A stretch of 64,000 nt of DNA from Phocaeicola plebeius (GTDB taxonomy: Bacteria > Bacteroidota > Bacteroidia > Bacteroidales > Bacteroidaceae): the NCBI GenBank assembly GCA_022767125.1, contig JALEPZ010000088.1, positions 1-64,000 of the forward strand, written 5' to 3'. The stretch's first letter is position 1. Each line of letters opens with the position of its first letter. This document shows, piece after piece, positions 59,058 through 64,000 of the stretch. The notes under the pieces were generated by a model. That model was not told the origin of the DNA. It made no database searches and saw only the letters and a list, made by a program, of their open reading frames with translations. Both the position numbers and the translations under genes were made by a program.

Positions 59058-59168
59058 CACCGCTTTTTTAAGCTCATCGTGTGATATACCACATCGTGTG
59101 ATGGCGAATTAAGCAAAAGAAAACAATTCACTTAATTTAGAGTAACACAAAAAAAAGATTCAAGAACA

Positions 59169-59765
59169 ATGAAATCAATCGAAATCAACGGTTCTTTGAG
59201 AACCGAAACTGGCAAGAAAGCCACTCACGAATTGCGTAAGAACAACAGCGTACCTTGCGTATTGTATGGCATGGAGAAGGACGAACAGGGCAATCCGGTT
59301 GCTACCCACTTCAGCGTCACCAACGAAGGACTCCGCAAACTGGTATACACACCCCACATCTACGTGGTTGACCTGATCATCGACGGCAAGAAGGTGAACG
59401 CCATCATGAAGGACATCCAGTTCCATCCCGTTACAGACGCCATCCTGCACGTTGACTTCCTTCAGATCAACGAAGAGAACCCCATCGTGATGGAAGTTCC
59501 CGTTCAGCTGGAAGGTTTGGCAGATGGTGTGAAGGCCGGTGGTAAACTGGCACTCCAGATTCGCAAGTTGAAAGTGAAGGCTCTGTACAACGTCATCCCC
59601 GAACGCCTGGTCATCGATGTAACCAACCTGGCACTGGGCAAGACCATCAAGGTAGGCGAACTGAACTACGAAGGTCTGGAACTGCTGAACGCCAAGGAAG
59701 CTGTGGTATGCGCCGTCAAGCTGACTCGTGCCGCTCGTGGTGCACAGGCTGCTGCCGGAAAGTAA
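59169..59765 (+). CDS. rplY: 50S ribosomal protein L25 (long CTC form)
   Basis: 198 residues: an L25 5S-rRNA-binding domain (SLRTETGKKATHELRKNNSV, VPCVLYGMEKDEQ) followed by the C-terminal TL5/CTC beta domain (VDFLQINEENPIVMEVPVQL, GVKAGGKLALQIRKLKVKAL). It ends in an Ala-rich tail. Cotranscribed with pth, 42 bp downstream. Confidence 0.97.
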   Translation: MKSIEINGSLRTETGKKATHELRKNNSVPCVLYGMEKDEQGNPVATHFSVTNEGLRKLVYTPHIYVVDLIIDGKKVNAIMKDIQFHPVTDAILHVDFLQINEENPIVMEVPVQLEGLADGVKAGGKLALQIRKLKVKALYNVIPERLVIDVTNLALGKTIKVGELNYEGLELLNAKEAVVCAVKLTRAARGAQAAAGK

Positions 59766-59807
59766 TCCCGACACACCCACTTCACCAACAAGAAAAGTAA
59801 TCCTTCA

Positions 59808-60371
59808 ATGAAATATTTGATAGTAGGCCTGGGGAACATCGGTGATGAATACCGTGATACCCGGCACAACATAGGATTCATGGTATTGGACGCCCTCGCA
59901 AAGGCGTCCAATATTGTTTTTAAGGACGGCCGCTACGGTGCCACCGCCACGCTTTCCCTGAAGGGGCGGCAGCTGCTGCTGCTCAAGCCTTCCACCTACA
60001 TGAACTTGAGCGGCAATGCGGTGCGCTACTGGATGCAGCAGGAGAAGATTCCGCTGGAAAATGTCCTGATTGTGGTAGACGACCTGGCCCTGCCGTTCGG
60101 CAGCCTGCGCCTGAAAGGGAAAGGGAGCGACGCCGGTCACAACGGACTGAAGCACATTGCCGCCACACTGGGCACACAGAACTATGCCCGATTGCGGTTC
60201 GGCATCGGCAACGACTTCCCCAAAGGGGCACAAATCGATTTCGTACTGGGAGCCTTCGGCGAAGAAGACCGCCAGAAGCTGCCCGAACGCCTGGAAATGG
60301 CCGGTGAAATCGTAAAGAGTTTCTGCCTCGCCGGACTGAACATTACCATGAACCAGTATAACAACAAGTGA
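59808..60371 (+). CDS. pth: Peptidyl-tRNA hydrolase
   Basis: 187 residues with [20 protein letters not shown] (catalytic His in RHNIGF), [17 protein letters not shown], and [20 protein letters not shown] then AGHNGLKHI. It releases peptides from stalled peptidyl-tRNA. It overlaps or abuts the S4-protein gene (1 bp gap) and follows rplY, the common order. Confidence 0.98.
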   Translation: MKYLIVGLGNIGDEYRDTRHNIGFMVLDALAKASNIVFKDGRYGATATLSLKGRQLLLLKPSTYMNLSGNAVRYWMQQEKIPLENVLIVVDDLALPFGSLRLKGKGSDAGHNGLKHIAATLGTQNYARLRFGIGNDFPKGAQIDFVLGAFGEEDRQKLPERLEMAGEIVKSFCLAGLNITMNQYNNK

Positions 60372-60372
60372 T

Positions 60373-60789
60373 ATGGCGGAAGCAAGAATCGACAAATGGA
60401 TGTGGGCCTCGCGCATCTTCAAGACGCGCACCATCGCTGCCGAGGCCTGCAAAAAAGGGCGGGTGGCCATCAACGGGGCACAGGCCAAGCCGGCCCGCAT
60501 GGTAAAGCCCGGAGATGTCATCCAGGTGCGCAAGCCGCCTGTCACCTACTCGTTCAAGGTGCTGCAGGCCATCGAGAAACGGGTCGGAGCCAAGCTGGTT
60601 CCGGAAATCATGGAGAACGTAACCACACCCGACCAGTACGAACTGCTGGAGATGAACAAGATCAGCGGATTCGTGAACCGGGCCAAAGGAACCGGCCGTC
60701 CCACCAAAAAGGACCGCCGCGACCTGGACGAGTTCTTCACGCCGGAATGTATGGACGAGTTCGACTTCGACCTCGACGATCTGGAATAA
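60373..60789 (+). CDS. S4-domain RNA-binding protein, HslR-like
   Basis: 138 residues. An N-terminal S4 domain (RIDKWMWASRIFKTRTIAAE, ACKKGRVAINGAQAKPARMV, GDVIQVRKPPV) is followed by a C-terminal acidic tail (DEFDFDLDDLE). HslR-type proteins bind 50S-nascent-chain complexes and help recycle stalled ribosomes, which fits its place directly after pth. Confidence 0.93.
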   Translation: MAEARIDKWMWASRIFKTRTIAAEACKKGRVAINGAQAKPARMVKPGDVIQVRKPPVTYSFKVLQAIEKRVGAKLVPEIMENVTTPDQYELLEMNKISGFVNRAKGTGRPTKKDRRDLDEFFTPECMDEFDFDLDDLE

Positions 60790-60790
60790 A

Positions 60791-60881
60791 AAAGGCGCAG
60801 GGGAATCCCGCAGGAAACAGGCGTACGAAAAACGCCCTCCGGCTGTGCGAAACAGTTGTTCCGTGGTTCCCTTGCGTCTTT
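60791..60881. terminator. Long hairpin between S4 and HIT genes
   Basis: AAAGGCGCAGGGGAA (60791-60805) pairs imperfectly with TTCCCTTGCGTCTTT (60867-60881), enclosing a smaller GGCGT/ACGCC hairpin. It lies between convergent genes, with A-rich DNA on the plus-strand 5' side giving a T-tract on the minus strand. Confidence 0.65.
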
Positions 60882-60911
60882 ACTTTCAGCGGCAATCCGG
60901 CTCCGAAGCCC

Positions 60912-61337
60912 TTACAGGAACTGCTTGATGGCAGCTATCAGTTCCTCATACTCGGCATCTGTCAGGTAGACCTTGCCCGGATTCATCTGGAACGTACCTC
61001 CATAATCCGGTCCGTCTACATACTTGGGCGCCAGGTGGAAATGAAGGTGAGACAACTTGTCGCTGTAAGCTCCATAATTGATCTTTTCAGGATGGAACGC
61101 CTGCTGCATGGCACGGGTCACGCGGGCCACATCGGCCATAAAGGCATTCCGGTCGTCGTCGCTCAGCTCGTTCAAATCATTCACATGGTCTTTGTAGGCC
61201 ACCAGACAACGGCCTCGATAGGTCTGTTCCTTGAACAGGAACACACGGGAAACACTCAATTGAGCGAACTCAATCATCAGGTTGTGCAATGTCTCATTGT
61301 TCTGGCAATAGAGACAATCTTTGGGATCACTTTTCAT
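60912..61337 (-). CDS. HIT-family nucleotide hydrolase/transferase
   Basis: 141 residues with the histidine-triad active site HLHFHLAPK. A Cys pair near the start (DCLYCQNNETLHNL) suggests a zinc site as in many Bacteroidota and Firmicutes HIT proteins. It likely hydrolyses AMP-linked substrates. It lies 11 bp downstream of the antiporter on the same strand. Confidence 0.93.
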   Translation of the reverse strand: MKSDPKDCLYCQNNETLHNLMIEFAQLSVSRVFLFKEQTYRGRCLVAYKDHVNDLNELSDDDRNAFMADVARVTRAMQQAFHPEKINYGAYSDKLSHLHFHLAPKYVDGPDYGGTFQMNPGKVYLTDAEYEELIAAIKQFL

Positions 61338-61348
61338 ATCATAATCAA

Positions 61349-63643
61349 TTAAGTCAGTTCTTCATCTTCATCCGTCTTTTGCGGACAGGCAGCTGCCTGG
61401 AACAGGCAGTCCAGGTTCTCCTCCTCCCCTACCGTCCAGATGACATCGCCCGTCCGCAAAGGCGCATGCACATCGGGTGTATGCAGGGAAGCGTCGTCTA
61501 CACTCTCCACGCCCACCACCAGACAATGGTAAAGGTTACGGATACCGATTTCCAGAATGCTGCGACCGGCAAAGGGAGAGCCCTCATCCACCAGGCATTG
61601 CTTGAGCTGCATCGAGCGGCGGGCGAAATCATCATCCACACAGGCATCGGCCGCTTCCTGCACGCAACGGGCAAACTGCGAGAGCTGCTCGTCGGTTCCA
61701 ATCACCTGAATCGTATCGTTCGGGAACAGCCGTTGGTCGCCTCCGGGGATATTGATGCGGTGCGTACCGCGAAGGATGGAAGCGATATGGACATCGTATT
61801 TCTTGCCCAGATCCAGTTCGCGGAGGGTCATTCCGGCCCACAACGAATCGGCTGGTATCTCAAAATCCGACAAGTGCAGGTCGCGGTCGAGCAGCTTGCC
61901 CGCGTAGCCGGGAGGCTTTTCGCCCCGATACTCCTGCTGCATGTCCTTGATGCGCAGGTTCTGCACAAAGGTCCGCTCCAGGATAATGGACTGCTTCTTG
62001 AGGAAGCGGGAAACCATCATGGCCACCACCACGAGAATGGCTACCCCTACTACCACGACCGCCGAAGCAGAGAAGAACGACTGGATGACGTACTCCACCA
62101 TCAGAATAGCCAGCACCACACGCACCAAAATGACCGAAATGAGGGGTGCATGGTTGACACGGCTGTCGCTCCACAACGCCTTGAACTCCACGGAATGGTT
62201 CTTCTTCATGATCATGGCGCGAAGAAACGGAGCTATGGCAGCAATGGTCACCACTGCCCCCAACCATTTGCCCCACGACTCGCCCACCAGCGCAAAGGCG
62301 AACGGCTTCAGGAAGTTCACGCAAATCGCTATCGTGGCTATGGTCAGCACCGTATAGACCAGGACAATACGGACAATGGCCAGCATCAGCTTCCGCCAGT
62401 TGCCCGAATGGTCAACCGAAGTAGAAGCCGAGGTGTATTTGTCAATCAGCCGCAGCAGATGGCCCGGCAGAAGGCGGTTCACCAGCCGGTAGGCCGGCTG
62501 TGCCAAACGGATCATATAAGGAGTCATGAAGGTGGTGATGACCGAAACGGCCACCACAATGGGATAGAGGAAATCGCTGGTCACCTTCAGACTGACACCG
62601 AGGGAGGCGATGATAAAGGCAAACTCCCCGATTTGCGTCAGGCTGAACCCGCACTGCATGGCCGTCTTCAACGGCTGTCCGGACAGCAGGACTCCGGCTG
62701 TACCGAAAAGGGTCTGCCCCAGCACCACCGCCAGCACGATGGCGAGAATGGGCCCCGCGTACTCGACAATCATGGCCGGATCGACCATCATGCCGACCGA
62801 CACGAAGAAGATGGCGCCAAACAGGTCCTTCACCGGAGCCACCAGCTTCTCGATGTGCTCCGACTCAATGGTTTCCGACAGGATAGACCCCATGATGAAC
62901 GCACCGAACGCTGGTGAGAATCCCACCTTCGCGGCAAAGACTACCATCCCGAAACACAGGGCCAAAGACACAATCAGCAACGTTTCATCGCTCATCAACC
63001 GCCGCGCTTTCTTCAGGAACAAAGGCACCAGGTAAATGCCCACCACAAACCATAGCACTAGGAAGAACACCAGTTTCAGCAGGCTGTAGACCATCTCGGC
63101 CCCTTCAAAATTCTTGCTGACAGCCATGGTAGACAGCATCACCATCAGCACGATGGCCAGAATATCTTCCAGTATCAAGATGCTCAGCACCAGTCCGGCA
63201 AAGCGTTGCTGCCGCAGCCCCATGTCATCGAATGCCTTATAGATAATCGTCGTGGACGACATGGCCAGCATACCGCCCAAATAGAGGCAGTCCATCTGTT
63301 TCCAACCGCAGAGCCATCCCACCAGCAGGCCCATCATAATCATGCTGAAGATGATGAAGCAAGCGGAAATGACTACCGATCCGCCCACCTTCATCAGTTT
63401 CTTGAAACTGAACTCCAGTCCCAATGCGAAGAGAAGGAAAATCACGCCTATCTCCGACCAGGTATGGATATTGGCCGTGTCGATGACCGACGGAGTGAAG
63501 GAAAAATGAGGACTGGCCATAAAGCCGGCCACGATATAGCCCAATACCAAGGGCTGCTTCAGCTTCTTGAAAAGCAGGGTAATCAATCCGGCCAGTATCA
63601 AGATAAGGGCCAGGTCACTGATGAGTGGAGCTAATTCTGACAT
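61349..63643 (-). CDS. CPA2 cation:proton antiporter with TrkA-C domains
   Basis: 764 residues from the ATG at 63643 (MSELAPLISDLALILILAGL); the upstream extension runs into the promoter region. About twelve membrane helices of the KefB/Na-H exchanger fold (VIFLLFALGLEFSFKKLMKV, GMLAMSSTTIIYKAFDDMGL, FSPAFGAFIMGSILSETIES) are followed by extra C-terminal helices and two cytosolic TrkA-C-like domains (~600-755), e.g. GTHRINIPGGDQRLFPNDTI. It exchanges K+ or Na+ for H+ across the inner membrane. No KTN domain is seen. Possible functional relation to trkH elsewhere in the window. Confidence 0.93.
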   Translation of the reverse strand: MSELAPLISDLALILILAGLITLLFKKLKQPLVLGYIVAGFMASPHFSFTPSVIDTANIHTWSEIGVIFLLFALGLEFSFKKLMKVGGSVVISACFIIFSMIMMGLLVGWLCGWKQMDCLYLGGMLAMSSTTIIYKAFDDMGLRQQRFAGLVLSILILEDILAIVLMVMLSTMAVSKNFEGAEMVYSLLKLVFFLVLWFVVGIYLVPLFLKKARRLMSDETLLIVSLALCFGMVVFAAKVGFSPAFGAFIMGSILSETIESEHIEKLVAPVKDLFGAIFFVSVGMMVDPAMIVEYAGPILAIVLAVVLGQTLFGTAGVLLSGQPLKTAMQCGFSLTQIGEFAFIIASLGVSLKVTSDFLYPIVVAVSVITTFMTPYMIRLAQPAYRLVNRLLPGHLLRLIDKYTSASTSVDHSGNWRKLMLAIVRIVLVYTVLTIATIAICVNFLKPFAFALVGESWGKWLGAVVTIAAIAPFLRAMIMKKNHSVEFKALWSDSRVNHAPLISVILVRVVLAILMVEYVIQSFFSASAVVVVGVAILVVVAMMVSRFLKKQSIILERTFVQNLRIKDMQQEYRGEKPPGYAGKLLDRDLHLSDFEIPADSLWAGMTLRELDLGKKYDVHIASILRGTHRINIPGGDQRLFPNDTIQVIGTDEQLSQFARCVQEAADACVDDDFARRSMQLKQCLVDEGSPFAGRSILEIGIRNLYHCLVVGVESVDDASLHTPDVHAPLRTGDVIWTVGEEENLDCLFQAAACPQKTDEDEELT

Positions 63644-63698
63644 ATCTGTTATTGTTTTCCGGGCAAATTTACAAATTATTGCCGAATCAAAAAACAAT

Positions 63699-64000
63699 CT
63701 AACAAAAAGATTGCAAGATACGTTCCGAAGCCTTTTGCTTAGGGCGTACGTCCTCAGCCGTAGAGTCGTACATCCTAAGGGTGCCTGGCCTTACATCCAG
63801 AGATACCGACCCGTTTGCTTGCTTATCGTCTTGCACATCCTTCAAACACTCCTTGAACTCAAGCAACTCCATGGTCTCCGGCTTCATCACCTCACGAATT
63901 TTATTCTCCACAAACCGCTGCCATGCCTCCCGATTCTCGTCAGTGACATAATCGCAACTTGGTCTCATTACGCCGCCAAACCGACTCGTCTCAATCTGGA
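63699..64000 (-). CDS. C-terminal end of unidentified protein (partial)
   Basis: A minus-strand frame open from the window edge to a stop at 63699; the internal ATG at 63968 need not be the start, since the codons before it (reading QIETSRFGGV) look equally coding. The visible part is helical and charged (CDYVTDENREAWQRFVENKI, EVMKPETMELLEFKECLKDV) with a polar tail. No family recognised. Only ~100 residues are visible. Confidence 0.7.
   Translation of the reverse strand, partial: QIETSRFGGVMRPSCDYVTDENREAWQRFVENKIREVMKPETMELLEFKECLKDVQDDKQANGSVSLDVRPGTLRMYDSTAEDVRPKQKASERILQSFC

Noticed and set aside
61289-62917. 542-codon plus-strand frame opposite the antiporter
   Set aside because: The reverse strand encodes clear membrane helices; this frame is His/Arg/Gln rich, typical of antisense to hydrophobic codons.

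Overview
The window is an ordinary chromosomal stretch from a gut-type member of the Bacteroidales, most likely Bacteroidaceae (Bacteroides/Phocaeicola-like). This rests on TonB-dependent and FadL-like outer-membrane proteins, lipoproteins with Bacteroidota lipoboxes, family-restricted proteins (DUF6078-, PCMD-, DUF4421-, DUF5606- and DUF3276-like), a fused NfnAB-type enzyme, and many promoters that fit the Bacteroides consensus TTTG-N19-21-TAnnTTTG. Species cannot be fixed by reading alone. No CRISPR array, rRNA operon or intact transposon is present.

Left part (1-11.4 kb, mostly minus strand): a partial DUF6078-like gene; a wreck of a group II intron whose 5' RNA domain is joined directly to the C-terminal half of its reverse transcriptase; then six co-directional genes. 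In transcription order these are trkH, a KdpD N-terminal sensor without kinase, a separate membrane histidine kinase, an NtrC-type sigma-54 activator, a TonB-dependent receptor and a BIG2/beta-helix lipoprotein. This looks like a K+ transport and signalling unit coupled to an outer-membrane uptake pair, with no kdpFABC genes in the window.

Middle-left (11.5-28 kb): a membrane-anchored NucA-type nuclease; an EFR1-like flavodoxin/ferredoxin gene preceded by a ~185-nt structured RNA with its own promoter; the thrS-infC-rpmI-rplT operon; ruvX, def and a TPR protein; a PCMD protein and a SPOR lipoprotein; a YtxH/holin-like/small-protein trio; an AraC regulator; and a 700-residue coiled-coil protein built on a 63-bp DNA tandem repeat. 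A nested 136-bp palindrome, an outer-membrane barrel and tcdA follow.

Middle (28-43 kb): a GH29 alpha-L-fucosidase lipoprotein coupled to a fused NfnAB-like ferredoxin:NAD(P) oxidoreductase on the minus strand. Divergent from it is a six-gene operon for a 2-oxoacid:ferredoxin oxidoreductase that includes a TPR protein and an unlisted 57-residue two-helix membrane protein. Next come an LtaS-like membrane sulfatase-fold enzyme, a porin, a periplasmic solute-binding protein, a Gfo/Idh/MocA oxidoreductase and a DUF4421 protein.

Right part (43-64 kb): a FadL-like barrel, a G/Y/W-rich secreted protein, prmA, tRNA-Thr(CGT), an amidophosphoribosyltransferase-carA-carB operon behind a leader with an intrinsic terminator, rplU-rpmA, the nusB-yajC-ybbR-coaE-DUF5606 operon, a PUR-alpha-like DUF3276 gene, rplY-pth-S4 protein, a HIT protein, a CPA2 cation:proton antiporter, and the C-terminal end of an unidentified gene.

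Most of the window is housekeeping. The parts most worth a second look are the structured RNA near 13.2-13.4 kb, the collapsed group II intron behind a terminator-like hairpin, the split Kdp-like sensor beside trkH, the repeat protein at 23.8-25.9 kb, the purF-car leader, and the small membrane protein inside the oxidoreductase operon.
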